Source: Thermosporothrix hazakensis (GTDB lineage Bacteria; Chloroflexota; Ktedonobacteria; Ktedonobacterales; Ktedonobacteraceae). From it: a DNA stretch of 64,000 nucleotides. Each line of letters starts with the position of its first letter. Positions within the stretch are counted from its first letter, which is position 1. Positions 41,880 to 50,493 of this stretch are shown piece by piece. The stretch is from NCBI RefSeq assembly GCF_003253565.1, contig NZ_QKUF01000013.1, positions 1 through 64,000 on the forward strand, in the 5' to 3' direction. The notes beneath the pieces are model-generated. The model saw only the letters and a program-made list of their open reading frames with translations, did no database searches and had not been told where the DNA came from. The position numbers and the translations under genes are program-made.

Positions 41880-42227
41880 GGCAGATCTTTGCTTGTTCTG
41901 GTGCCGGGAAAGGCTATGATCGGTTTTCATCTTCACTGGCTCTCAGGATCCGCTCGAAGTTGTACATCCGAAACTGAGCGCACTTTTTTCGGGAGTGGAA
42001 TGCAGGGTTCGGCTATCAATGATGGCGGCGCGGGTTGCCCTTTGTGTCCTTTGATCCCTCGCAACAGCATACATAAATCGTGCACAAGCGCTTCAAAACA
42101 GCAGACTATCAGCCAGCGCCTCGTCTGCTGCTACATAATGTACCAGGGTGGCAAGTTATGTGGTATCCTGTGTCAGGATGCTTCTGTGCGCACCATCCAG
42201 CACAACCCGTTGAAGACTTCTCTTAGT
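41880..42227. other. Intergenic region, no supported gene
   Basis: Short frames only, with no recognised family. It separates the PadR-BtrH operon from an IS5-type remnant and is probably decayed DNA. Confidence 0.35.
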
Positions 42228-42332
42228 TCATACTGACGTTGCTCCGCATTTTCGGGTACAAGGTCTATACAGAGCAACAAAGGCCCATTCGTCGTCTGTG
42301 ACATCGCCTGGATACGGTTTTCTGGTCATCAT
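42228..42332 (-). pseudogene. N-terminal remnant of an IS5/IS4-type transposase
   Basis: The 34 residues start MTRKPYPGDVTDDEWAFVAL, matching the opening of IS5-family DDE transposases (typically YPSDLTDEEWALI). After that the frame loses similarity and stops. No other transposase part or terminal repeats were found, so it is an old fragment. Confidence 0.6.
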
Positions 42333-42623
42333 GCGACCTTTTACCATCGTTTTGGTATCGAGTTCCTGACAGACTCTAGAAAAGGTTGCCACAACCTCGC
42401 CTTTCAATAATGAGTGGCGGGAAGGTGCTACAGGACCATATCCATTGCCTGTTTGACGCATATCACCGCCTGAATTTGGCAATGTACTGTCTGGAAGAGC
42501 AAGAATTCGGCTCTTTTCCGCAATAGAAGTAAGCTGAGTATTTTACATGTATCCTCAGCTTGCTCTGATTCTGTTGGCCAGCTCTGCTTGTTGGACTGAG
42601 TGTGGTATGCGGCGTGCTTCAGC

Positions 42624-43256
42624 TTAATTGGAGGAGGTGCTTTTTTGCTGGATGCTGGAGAGGATCAGCGTTACGATCTGCTCTGGCAGCTGGTCGTCCA
42701 GTGGCTGGTCTGTGGCGTTGGCTCGCACGACAATTGGCCCGATGGCAACTTCCACCAGAAAGTGGGCATCGATATCCTCGGGAAGTTCGCCGCGATCTTT
42801 TGCTCGCTGGATGATCGCTTCGGCTCGCTTGAAGCGATCTCGCCAGTAGGCCCGACGCACTTCTTCTAACTCGGGCTGCGTATTCTGCCCTACGACGATC
42901 TGGTCGATGACTTTGCCTAAGGGGGTCTGGATACGGGCGATAATCCCACGCAACAAGGCTAGCAAGTCGGTGCGCAGGGCGCCAGTGTCTGGCGTGGGTG
43001 TCTCTGTGGCGCTGTAGTTCTGTAAGGCCTCCGCGACGATCGCGGCCTTAGTGCCCCAGCGACGAAACAATGAAGCTTCGTTGACTCCGGCATGAGCGGC
43101 AATATCCCTGGTTGTCATGGCTTCATAGCCTCGTTGACTCAGCAGATCGAGTGTGGTAGTCAGGACGGCCTTTCTCACCTGTGCGCTTCTCCCACCAGGA
43201 CGAGATTTTGTTCGGCCACTGCTTTTCATGGGTATGGTGTCTTCTTTGTTCTTCAT
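42624..43256 (-). CDS. TetR/AcrR family transcriptional regulator
   Basis: The protein has about 210 residues. The N-terminal helix-turn-helix reads VRKAVLTTTLDLLSQRGYEAMTTRDIAAHAGVNEASLFRRWGTKAAIVAEAL, typical of TetR. The ligand-binding half carries a TetR_C-like pattern (EEVRRAYWRDRFKRAEAIIQRAKDRGEL). I place the start at 43256 because a TATACT -10 box lies only 7 bp upstream, which would give a leaderless mRNA beginning at that ATG; Met at 43229 is a second option. The gene diverges from a decarboxylase-type amidohydrolase, with shared palindromic operators between them. Confidence 0.88.
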   Translation of the reverse strand: MKNKEDTIPMKSSGRTKSRPGGRSAQVRKAVLTTTLDLLSQRGYEAMTTRDIAAHAGVNEASLFRRWGTKAAIVAEALQNYSATETPTPDTGALRTDLLALLRGIIARIQTPLGKVIDQIVVGQNTQPELEEVRRAYWRDRFKRAEAIIQRAKDRGELPEDIDAHFLVEVAIGPIVVRANATDQPLDDQLPEQIVTLILSSIQQKSTSSN

Positions 43257-43283
43257 GCTCAGGAGTATAGCAGGTGAGAAAAC

Positions 43284-43351
43284 AAAAAGCAAGTGTCACT
43301 TGCTTTTTTGCTTCGTCATCTGCTATACTTCAAAACGTAAGTGAGACTTGC
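43284..43351 (+). promoter_or_regulatory. TetR operators between divergent genes
   Basis: A perfect 25-bp palindrome lies at 43284-43308 (core GCAAGTGTCACTTGC). A weaker copy, GTAAGTGAGACTTGC, is at 43337-43351, between the -10 and the start of the amidohydrolase. Promoters on both strands use it: TTGCTT with N17 and TATACT for the TetR gene, TTGCTT with N18 and TATACT for the amidohydrolase. This is the expected layout for a TetR repressor controlling itself and its neighbour. Confidence 0.75.
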
Positions 43352-43371
43352 TTTTAGGAAGAAGGATATTG

Positions 43372-44346
43372 ATGAAAATTATTGCGTTTGAAGAACATTT
43401 TCAGTTCGCTGAGATTAAGGAGGCGGTGGCGCGCTTGCTCCCGGCCTCTGGAGAGAATTTCTATGAGCCGCCGACCGCGCAGCTTGAGGATGTGGGGAGT
43501 GGTCGCCTGGAAGCGATGAAAGCGATGGGCGTTGATATGCAGGTGCTCTCTCATCCTGCCGCAGGGATACAGCAGATTCCTGCCGCAGAGGCGGTCGCGC
43601 TGGCACGAACGATTAATGATGGACTTGCGGCGGTGGTTCGCGCCCATCCTGAGCGTTTTGTGGGGTTGGCTACTCTACCTACGCCTGATCCAGAGGCTTC
43701 TGCTGCTGAGTTGGAGAGAGCAGTGAAGACTCTTGGCTTGAGGGGGGCAATGATTCACGGGCATACAAAGGGGCGTTACCTGGACGATCCTGCGTTTGAC
43801 TCGCTTCTCTCGGCGGCTGAAGCTCTTGACGTTCCGCTCTACCTGCATCCCGCGCCTCCACCGCAGAAGGTATGGGATGCCTATTACGCTGGTTTCGAGC
43901 CTGCTGTGAGTGGGAGCTTTGCAACCTTTGGTTGGGGCTGGCACCTGGATACAGGGATTCACGCGCTACGCTTGGTCCTGGCCGGGGTCTTTGATCGCTA
44001 TCCCCGTCTGCAAATTGTCCTCGGTCATTGGGGAGAGATGATCCCTTTCTACCTGGATCGCTTCTCCGCTGGACTAACTCCGGTGACTAAAGGCTTGCAG
44101 CGACTTGTGAAGGACTATTTTGTCCAGAATATGTACGTTACTCCCAGCGGAATGTTTACGCTTCCTCCGTTCTTGTTGTGTCTCCAGGTTCTTGGGGTTG
44201 ATCGTATTCTGTACTCCGTCGATTATCCTTTCCAGGCCGGCGATCATGCCAGAGCATTTCTGGAGAATGCCCCTCTCAGTCCTGCTGATAGAGAGAAAAT
44301 TGCCCATAGGAATGCGGAAAGGCTGCTCAAACTCTCTGTGCTGTAA
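43372..44346 (+). CDS. Amidohydrolase-family decarboxylase (gamma-resorcylate decarboxylase-like)
   Basis: The 324-residue protein begins KIIAFEEHFQF; the EEH motif replaces the usual HxH and is typical of the ACMSD-related aromatic acid decarboxylases such as gamma-resorcylate and 2,3-dihydroxybenzoate decarboxylase, which bind a metal and remove CO2 from the ring. PLYLHPAPPP near 164, VLGHWGEMIPFY near 217 and YSVDYPF near 285 supply the remaining ligands. Length is normal for that family. The ATG follows AGGAAGAAGG. The divergent TetR probably senses a phenolic acid, although the exact substrate is not shown. Confidence 0.82.
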   Translation: MKIIAFEEHFQFAEIKEAVARLLPASGENFYEPPTAQLEDVGSGRLEAMKAMGVDMQVLSHPAAGIQQIPAAEAVALARTINDGLAAVVRAHPERFVGLATLPTPDPEASAAELERAVKTLGLRGAMIHGHTKGRYLDDPAFDSLLSAAEALDVPLYLHPAPPPQKVWDAYYAGFEPAVSGSFATFGWGWHLDTGIHALRLVLAGVFDRYPRLQIVLGHWGEMIPFYLDRFSAGLTPVTKGLQRLVKDYFVQNMYVTPSGMFTLPPFLLCLQVLGVDRILYSVDYPFQAGDHARAFLENAPLSPADREKIAHRNAERLLKLSVL

Positions 44347-44823
44347 GGGGCTATATGCGGGAAGCTGAGGATACCTGTAAAATCCTCAGTTCCCTCCAAT
44401 GAGTAAGCAGGATGTGCTATCCAGATAGGGGGGGTGAATCGTCGGTTGAAGTCAGTGTTTCTCAGCAAAGGGAGCATAGGTACTGGAAGCAGGATGTTTT
44501 GCGTGAAGCATCGCTTATAATAGAGAATGACCCTTTGCATTTTGCTGGACCGATTGGGGTGCTTGTAAGGCAGTTCCCCCTTGATGTTGAAGCCTCTCAT
44601 GGTGGAGTAATGAAGAAGAGACGAGCAAGTAGGCCGGATTCTTGCTTTTCCCAAAAGCAAGGTATCTTGTTGTGTGCTGTTTCCAGAGGGAAGATAGTTC
44701 CTTTTGTGCATTCTTGCAGTACAAGATCTGGCAGGGTATGTCTATGAATATCATGGGATAAATTCACAGAATAAAATGCAAAAGAGGAATAGTTATGCTC
44801 TGATCATAAAGGAAAAATAATAG
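44347..44823. other. Intergenic region, no supported gene
   Basis: Overlapping frames of about 80-155 codons on both strands have no recognised family. It is not clearly repetitive. Decayed coding sequence is possible. Confidence 0.35.
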
Positions 44824-45222
44824 ATGGAATTTCACGCAATTAGATTACTGGTCAACAAATTTTCTGAAAGTCTGGCATTCTATAAAGATATTCTGGGATT
44901 TTCCGGCTGGCATAATGATACTCTGGAATATGCCTATTTTGAAGAAAAAAATCTGGCACTTTTTGCCCGAAAACGGATGGCCCCTGTGCTTGGATCTGAG
45001 ATACAGGCTCTATCATCCTTCCCTCTCTCCATTTTGCAGTTTGAAGTAGACGATGTTGACGAGGTTGTTCACTCCCTACGAGAAAAGGGCGTTGACTTTG
45101 TTACCCTTCCAACAGACATGCCTGAATGGGGATCACGCGTGGCACATTTTTGTGACCCGGATGGCAATGTTATTGAACTCTATAAACCCATAAGAGAGAG
45201 GATCGAAGCTGGTTCTGAGTAA
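44824..45222 (+). CDS. VOC superfamily (glyoxalase/bleomycin-resistance-like) protein
   Basis: The 132-residue protein carries one vicinal-oxygen-chelate unit pair: HAIRLLVNKFSESLAFYKDILGF and ILQFEVDDVDEVVHSLREKGVDFVT, ending HFCDPDGNVIELYKP. The DPDGNxIEL ending is the usual metal-site strand. Such proteins bind metals or antibiotics and function is varied; the substrate is unknown. A weak AAAGGA precedes the ATG. It is monocistronic. Confidence 0.82.
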   Translation: MEFHAIRLLVNKFSESLAFYKDILGFSGWHNDTLEYAYFEEKNLALFARKRMAPVLGSEIQALSSFPLSILQFEVDDVDEVVHSLREKGVDFVTLPTDMPEWGSRVAHFCDPDGNVIELYKPIRERIEAGSE

Positions 45223-45497
45223 TGGGCCGGAAGTATTTTCGACTTTTAGAGCCCTGGATCTTCGGTCGGCCTTTTGAGTCGGGTCGGGGATCTGGGGCAG
45301 TGATCTATTCTATCCGCTTTTCTCTCATTAAGGATGTTCCTGGTAAAAAATGTAATATTTTATTCTGAGCACCAATTTCCCGGTTTTTGCGTATCACCTG
45401 TTATGCCCGCAATGAAATGCTCTTCATCTCAGGGAACAACAGATAAAAAGAGTGACCTGCCAGATGGTAGCAATCTCGGCCTACTGATTGGAATTTC

Positions 45498-45630
45498 TAC
45501 CCTCGGCACCTGAGTAGACATTCTCCCAAAAAGGTATCAATGTGCTGTGCCAGCTCTTCGCGCATGACTCGCTCGAACAAATTTTGAACGATGATCATCA
45601 GCAGAGGCGTAAGTGCTGAAAGAATGCTTT
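45498..45630 (-). pseudogene. Possible IS256/Mutator-type transposase remnant
   Basis: The minus frame reads IIVQNLFERVMREELAQHI, similar to the N-terminal region of IS256-family transposases (LFERVxREELxxHL). Only about 40 residues survive before a stop at 45498, with no catalytic region and no terminal repeats seen. The match is short, so this is tentative. Confidence 0.3.
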
Positions 45631-45754
45631 TGCTTTGGGCGAACAGGGGAGGAGGGTGCTGGAACGCACTCTGTCAGGGTGGTCCCGCGGCCCTGCTTGC
45701 GGGGCATCCACCAGCAAGCAGGATGAGCAACGTAGTGGGCAGCAGTTTCCTCCG

Positions 45755-45960
45755 TCAATCACCTCCATCAGAAGGAGGAGGCTTGTGTCTGAACTCCACT
45801 GCACCTCAGAGAACCGTTGCAGGCGCTCTGCTTTGGCTTCCTTGTTCGACACATCAGGGACAGGCGACACGTGCTCCGTTCTCGTCCAGCAGGACCGGAT
45901 GAGAAGCGTTCTTCGTTCGACGCGTGTGGCAGTTCACTGCGCGGCCCGCTCCCGTGAAGG
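45755..45960 (+). repeat. Dispersed ~205-bp repeat, copy B
   Basis: It aligns with copy A at 37209 over its length, with GTCAATCACCTCC and GGAGGAGGCTTGTGTCTG shared at the left end. The internal stem is partly different (AGAG/CTCT closing), as if the structure were kept while bases changed. It sits in an IS-rich gap and not next to the same genes as copy A, so it is a mobile or structural element and not a promoter duplicated with a gene. Confidence 0.65.
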
Positions 45961-46274
45961 GGGAAGAGGACTCAACAGCGAAGGTTTCGTAGTGGTGAGG
46001 GTGATGGTCAGCAGAGGGGATACGTTGCAGGTGTAGCTCGGCTCACCGGAAAGGAGATGCTTCTATCGGCGAGCAGTTTCTTTTGGGGCAGGAGAGGAGA
46101 CCGCGCCACAACGCTCTTCGTCGTCATCGCATGTCTGAAACCGCCTGTGAACCGCGTTCGTGCACTACAAAAGAGGATGTCTCTGCTCTACAATGGTCAC
46201 CATGTTCCGTTGTAGAGACGGGATGAGGAAGCTGCTCTTTATCGGGCAGGGGAAGAAGAACAAGGGTGAGTAAC

Positions 46275-46601
46275 ATGATGGAGTTTGAGGATACTTTGCG
46301 TAATTGTTTACAGGCGGTGCAGAGTCGCTTTCCAACAAACCTGATTGAGGTGAATCAGGATGTGTTAGGAGAACGGGTGTTTTCGCTGCGCTATCGTTCG
46401 ACGCTGGAAGTGGTGGCCTGGCTTGAGCATACTGACCCTGCCCTGTTGGAGGAACCAGCGAAGGTTGTGGTGAGTGCCCAGAAATGCGAGATTGTCTTAC
46501 CTGGTCGTTCCCCGCATCCCGCATTCTGGCTCTACCATCGAGGGAACATGCCGGATCGAACCGAGGTGCATAAAGCACAGGGGAGCCAGGAAGCTCCCTG
46601 A
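46275..46601 (+). CDS. Small conserved-looking protein of unknown function
   Basis: The 108-residue frame (MMEFEDTLRNCLQAVQSRFPTNLIEVNQDVLGERVFSLRYRS) starts with a Glu/Asp-rich helix, continues with strands, and ends with a low-complexity tail. The ATG at 46275 follows AAGGGTGAG; a GTG at 46266 is the alternative. No family is recognised. It reads like coding sequence because of its amphipathic pattern and good ribosome site, but no context supports a role. Confidence 0.45.
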   Translation: MMEFEDTLRNCLQAVQSRFPTNLIEVNQDVLGERVFSLRYRSTLEVVAWLEHTDPALLEEPAKVVVSAQKCEIVLPGRSPHPAFWLYHRGNMPDRTEVHKAQGSQEAP

Positions 46602-46659
46602 TGAGTTACTATGCTCGTGATTGTCGCCTCTATGAGGATGAGTGACAGGCACACGCGTC

Positions 46660-47184
46660 TCATACGAGTTCAAACGGCAGCCCGGCAGCGTTAGCCGCTT
46701 GTTTATCCATGGCACTGGTCCCGATGTAAAGGCATTCAGCAGGAGGGACCTGGAAGTGCTGCGTGATGGCGAGGAGCATGGCCGGGGCTGGTCCGGTGAC
46801 CTGGCTCACATAGAGGGCTCCCTGAGGAAAAAGCGATTGCATTTCCTGCTTAATCTGCTCGATGGTGGCTTGATAGGTCTGCGCGGACATTGTTTCCTGG
46901 GTGGTTGGATCGCCCAGGGAGAGGAACCAGGGGACTTGCTGCAAATCGAGGGCATGGCTTATCTCCTTGATGGAGGCCGCGACCCGTGCAGCAGCAGAGA
47001 AGCTGTCGGGAGCCGTCGCTTGCTGCTCGGCGGTATGTGCAATGAGCTTATTTGGGTTAGTGGTGATGGCGATGGGAAGCTGTTGTGCACGAATGTGTGC
47101 GAGGCGCTCGGCTGCGCCTGGTAACGGTGTGATGCTCCCCTTAGAGATAAGTGCGTCAAGGTCGATAATTACAGCGCGGATCAT
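46660..47184 (-). CDS. HAD-like protein with altered active-site motifs
   Basis: The 174-residue protein has the opening of the HAD superfamily, AVIIDLDALIS (Asp8, Asp10), but the Thr of DxDGT is absent. Motif II may be ITTNPN near 40. The final motif reads LYIGTSAMDKQAANAAG, where the usual acidic pair of GDxxxD is GTSAMD. Lys of motif III is not evident. The overall fold (polynucleotide-kinase or histidinol-phosphatase type, no cap) is plausible. The changed motifs suggest weak or no phosphatase activity, so it may be a binding protein. The ATG follows AAAGGA. Confidence 0.6.
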   Translation of the reverse strand: MIRAVIIDLDALISKGSITPLPGAAERLAHIRAQQLPIAITTNPNKLIAHTAEQQATAPDSFSAAARVAASIKEISHALDLQQVPWFLSLGDPTTQETMSAQTYQATIEQIKQEMQSLFPQGALYVSQVTGPAPAMLLAITQHFQVPPAECLYIGTSAMDKQAANAAGLPFELV

Positions 47185-47413
47185 TATTGGTTCCTTTCAC
47201 TGGTGCTCACCTGCTGAGTGATCTGAGCGTCTGGTGCTGCCGATCCTACTATTGTAGAGGTGTGCTCGGGTGCTGACAAGCGTTCTTGCCTTTCTTTGTC
47301 CACGTTTGAGGGAGGAGGAAAGAAGACAGAAAAGAGCAGAAAGGGACTTCCGTGCCTTTGCTCGTCTCCACTTCGTCCTTGAGGTGACCGGTCGCGATGG
47401 AGTTAGACAGAGC

Positions 47414-47447
47414 AGACAGCGAGGAAGGGTTTGCCACCTCGCTGTCT
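47414..47447 (-). terminator. Hairpin after the secreted beta-propeller gene
   Basis: AGACAGCGAGG and CCTCGCTGTCT form a perfect 11-bp stem (12 with the flanking C-G) around a 12-base loop, 25 bp past the stop. No T-run follows, so it may stabilise the mRNA end. Confidence 0.5.
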
Positions 47448-47472
47448 GTGTGATGTCAAGGTCCGGGAAGCC

Positions 47473-48744
47473 TCAGGCAGTTTGGCCCCAGGCGAAGCTA
47501 TTGGCCGGAACCTGCCAGTGCGTACCAGACGCATTATTCAGCGTGTACTCGACCACATCTCCATTACTGGAGGGGGCCAGAGGGAAGGAGAGCGTGAACT
47601 TTGCGTTAGCTGGCTGCCAGGAGACATCACCTTCGATCTGCCCTTGATAGGAAAAGAAGGTTGTATCCGGGTTGCGCATGGAGATGGTTGCAAGAACCGG
47701 AGGGCCATCATACATCCGTGTATTGGCCAGAAGGAAGCCACCATCAGGAGACCAGGAAAGCCGAATGCTATGGGTAAAAGCCTGTGATGGTAAGCGCGTA
47801 AAAACCGTTGTCACCTTCTGGTCGAGATCCTTCGTCTGGATGCTGCTGCTGTAGCTCTTATCCGGTTTCTGTACAATGTGTTGCCAGGCGATGGTACCCA
47901 ATGCCGAAACGTCCCAACCGGGTTCCTGGAATATATTCGTTTCTCGGCCATCTGGTGAGGGAAGGCAGAGAGGCACCGTGCCGGCATCAGCAACTTTATT
48001 GGCTCGGGTTGGGTTGTTGAGGCTCACGGCATAGATCTCCATATGGAGTTTGGGATGAGCGCTCTGACCATCGAGCAGCGTTGAAGCTTCATAGTACAGG
48101 TTATTGTTGGTGTAGCGCATCGGCCTTGCTTGATAGTGGTTCTCCACGCCGGGTAAATCGCTGGCTCGTACGAGCTGATGTACTGCCTGCTGAGGCGTAG
48201 AGAGTCTGGTCAGGTCGATGATGTAGAGTCCTTGACGATGCCAGGCCAGCAGATGGTTTTTGTCCTGATGGAATGGGTTGTTATCCTGCTGGAACAGGAA
48301 GGCCCAGTTACCATCATAGAGCCCGGAAGCTGGCTGAGGATCACCCGGAAGCGAAATGGTAACAAGCTTTTGGGTCACCGTATCATAAATGAAGAGCTGC
48401 CCATAGCGCCCGATCAGATTGGTATATCCACAGCCGCCGCCGCCTCCACCGTTATCCGTCGCTTTGAGCTTAAAGGCAACATAGCGATCATCGGAGAGCC
48501 AGACCGGTTGATCAAAGTAAATCATAAGCGGGTGTTTGTTTTCATAGGAGAAGTGCGTGACCTGTTGTGGCACGTTCCCATGTTTTGAGAGGTAGAGCTG
48601 ATTGTTGTAAACATAGGCATAATCCACTTTTTGAGGGTTCGGGGTCACCGCGGCGTGAGCTTGCCCGGTAGTGAGAGGAAGCAGGAAGCCCAACATACCG
48701 AAGAGCAGCAAGAACATACCCGGGTGATGACAGAATCTCCGCAT
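47473..48744 (-). CDS. Secreted beta-propeller-like protein
   Basis: The 423-residue protein has a signal peptide (GMFLLLFGMLGFLLPLTTGQAHA, cut near residue 32). The mature part has repeated strands with TolB/WD40-like turns (WLSDDRYVAFKLK, LSWSPDGGFLLANTR, DVSWQPANAKFTLSF) and a Gly-rich loop. It probably folds as a propeller and is exported. Function is not assignable; related proteins sense or bind partners at the surface. I prefer the ATG at 48744 because AAAGGGAAA precedes it; 48762 is the longer option. It is monocistronic with no neighbour of related role. Confidence 0.65.
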   Translation of the reverse strand: MRRFCHHPGMFLLLFGMLGFLLPLTTGQAHAAVTPNPQKVDYAYVYNNQLYLSKHGNVPQQVTHFSYENKHPLMIYFDQPVWLSDDRYVAFKLKATDNGGGGGGCGYTNLIGRYGQLFIYDTVTQKLVTISLPGDPQPASGLYDGNWAFLFQQDNNPFHQDKNHLLAWHRQGLYIIDLTRLSTPQQAVHQLVRASDLPGVENHYQARPMRYTNNNLYYEASTLLDGQSAHPKLHMEIYAVSLNNPTRANKVADAGTVPLCLPSPDGRETNIFQEPGWDVSALGTIAWQHIVQKPDKSYSSSIQTKDLDQKVTTVFTRLPSQAFTHSIRLSWSPDGGFLLANTRMYDGPPVLATISMRNPDTTFFSYQGQIEGDVSWQPANAKFTLSFPLAPSSNGDVVEYTLNNASGTHWQVPANSFAWGQTA

Positions 48745-49341
48745 ACATTTCCCTTTCTTCATGAAGAAAAGAAAAAAGGCTTTAACACGATTTTATCCAG
48801 TGTTCTGTAGTTATAAAAGACATTTCTAATTATTATATCTCTGCTCATGTGAGTTTTGTTGCGCTGAATTTTCCTGTTCATGTCATCCTGCTTGCGATGT
48901 TCAGGAATTACGGCATGGAGAGCCGACTGATGTAAAGAACATGCCTGACAGAATCTTTGATGCTGTATTGTGAGGTGAGCATGAAGACCTTCTCTGGCAA
49001 TTCAACCCCAACGTCTTGCTCCGTGCCAGAAGAAGGATCGCTTATCAGAGAGAGGGTCCTTTTTTCCCTCGCTATCGCCATTACATAGAGCGTTTGAATA
49101 AAAATATTCCATACTTTGTTGAAATTCTGGTGAAAAAAGTGATTTTTCGGTAAGATAAGAACAGAGGAGCTGGAAACTCTATCAGAAATTTTCTGTCTGC
49201 CAGGTGGCTGCCTCCTCTTGTAAAGCATGTTTTCTCTCCCCATCAATGATGAGAGGCGAGCACAAATACCATAACCTGGACGTTTTCCCGAAGAACACCA
49301 GTATGGAATAAATGGCATATTATCCATTTGGAGTAGCTTTA
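48745..49341. other. Intergenic region, no supported gene
   Basis: Only short frames without a family are seen. It precedes a decayed MFS gene and belongs to the accessory gap that leads to the defence cassette. Confidence 0.35.
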
Positions 49342-49789
49342 TGAATAAATCACTCTGGAAACAGCGTAACTTCATGCTTCTATGGAGTGGACAGCTTGCC
49401 TCCTGGATTGGAACAGAAGGAACTGGTATCGTACTCCCTCTCGTTGTTCTGGCTTAAACAGGTTCTTCTGCTCAAGCTGGAGGGGTTGCTGCCATACGAG
49501 GGTTTGTCTATGTTTTCTGGGCACTTCCAGCCGGGGCATTCATTTGAGTGCACTGCTTTTAGGGATAACGCTGCTTTCCTTCTTAATTTTCGGTCTATAT
49601 GCATTTGCAATAAATACATTTCTTTTAGCAGGAATCACGGCTCTCTTTTATGCAATAGACCCACTCTATTATGTGACACTGTCTGCCTATACAGCGAAAG
49701 CCGTTCCTGATGAAATGAGAGGCAGAGTGATAAGTCTCCTTCGACTCGTTGACGTCGGAGCACACTCCTTTGGTTTATTTATTATCTGA
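49342..49789 (+). pseudogene. Decayed MFS transporter gene
   Basis: An ATG with a GGAG upstream starts NFMLLWSGQLASWIGTEGTGIVLPLVVLA, the first membrane helix of an MFS transporter, then meets a TAA at 49454. The same frame continues TGSSAQAGGVAAIRGFVYVFWALPAGAF (helix 2 region) to a second stop. A shifted frame then gives LLGITLLSFLIFGLYAFA and VPDEMRGRVISLLRLV, typical of the later half of MFS proteins. Several helices between are missing. Two stops, a frameshift and a deletion make it a clear pseudogene. Confidence 0.8.
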
Positions 49790-50493
49790 ATAGGAGGGGT
49801 ATTTTTTCGCTGGTTGCGATACTCTCCTTTCTTACTCTGGAAAGGCAGTTTTCCTTTTTTACCTCTCTTCCCGCTGTTCTATGCCTCTGCCACGAGCAAC
49901 TTTCTTCCCGGAGAACATATTTCTGACCTGTGAAATTATTCCACATGAGATATGCTTTCTTGTGAGATAGTGGCTCTGTTCCCCTCGCACAGAGGAGTCA
50001 GAACGGGTGATATGAGGGCTGTTTTTTGTTCTATCTCTGAACTGCTATGCGGTCTAAGAGAGAACGATCTGTAGAAGGATACCGCAAGTCACTGTATCGA
50101 GCCGCGCTGCTCGGACTCGTGTCCGTTCCTCGTGTTGTTCCACATCTCTTGCTCTATGTGAGCCTCTTTGCTTCCTCTGCGAAAATCCCTGTCGCTTCTA
50201 CATATCAACTTTTTATTTTCTTTCTCCAATTGTTGAGTCAACCTGCCTGGCAGAACGAAAAACAACTGCGCTGGCCTCTATTGCCCCTTTGGCTAGTTCC
50301 GGTACCAACGAGCACTTTCTAGAATTTATTCTGCATATACCATTGCAACGCTTGCTGTGGGCCTGATCCACTTCAGTAGGATGTGTTAGAATGTAATTGT
50401 TTCGTATTGGCCTGCATGTTTAGTTCTGTTAAAGTAATCATGCCGTTGTATACCCTTACTACCATTGTTTTGTTAGAAAGAAGAAGGATATCA
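49790..50493. other. Upstream region of the helicase cassette, no supported gene
   Basis: A 91-codon frame at 50047 has no family and probably does not code. The frame of the helicase is open back to 50383, but the initiation signal is at 50494. Nothing else is supported. Confidence 0.35.

Larger units (their letters stand above)
45223..46274. other. Long non-coding stretch with IS debris and repeat copy B
   Basis: No complete gene is supported in this 1-kb stretch. It holds a possible IS256-type transposase remnant, repeat copy B, and, in the plus frame just before copy B (45635-45790), a run that resembles the 3' end of a TnpB-type gene running into the repeat. This fits accumulation of dead mobile elements. 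Confidence 0.4.

Noticed and set aside
42531..42561. Stem AAGCTGAG / CTCAGCTT near the IS5 remnant
   Set aside because: Could be an IS end or terminator but no matching left end was found, so it is not annotated.
44347..44823. Transposase-like frame on the minus strand (44244-44711)
   Set aside because: No catalytic or terminal motif could be found; similarity was imagined from a short basic run.
49790..50493. A PglZ or Brx gene upstream of the helicase
   Set aside because: Translations of all frames here show no alkaline phosphatase-like motif or BrxA pattern.
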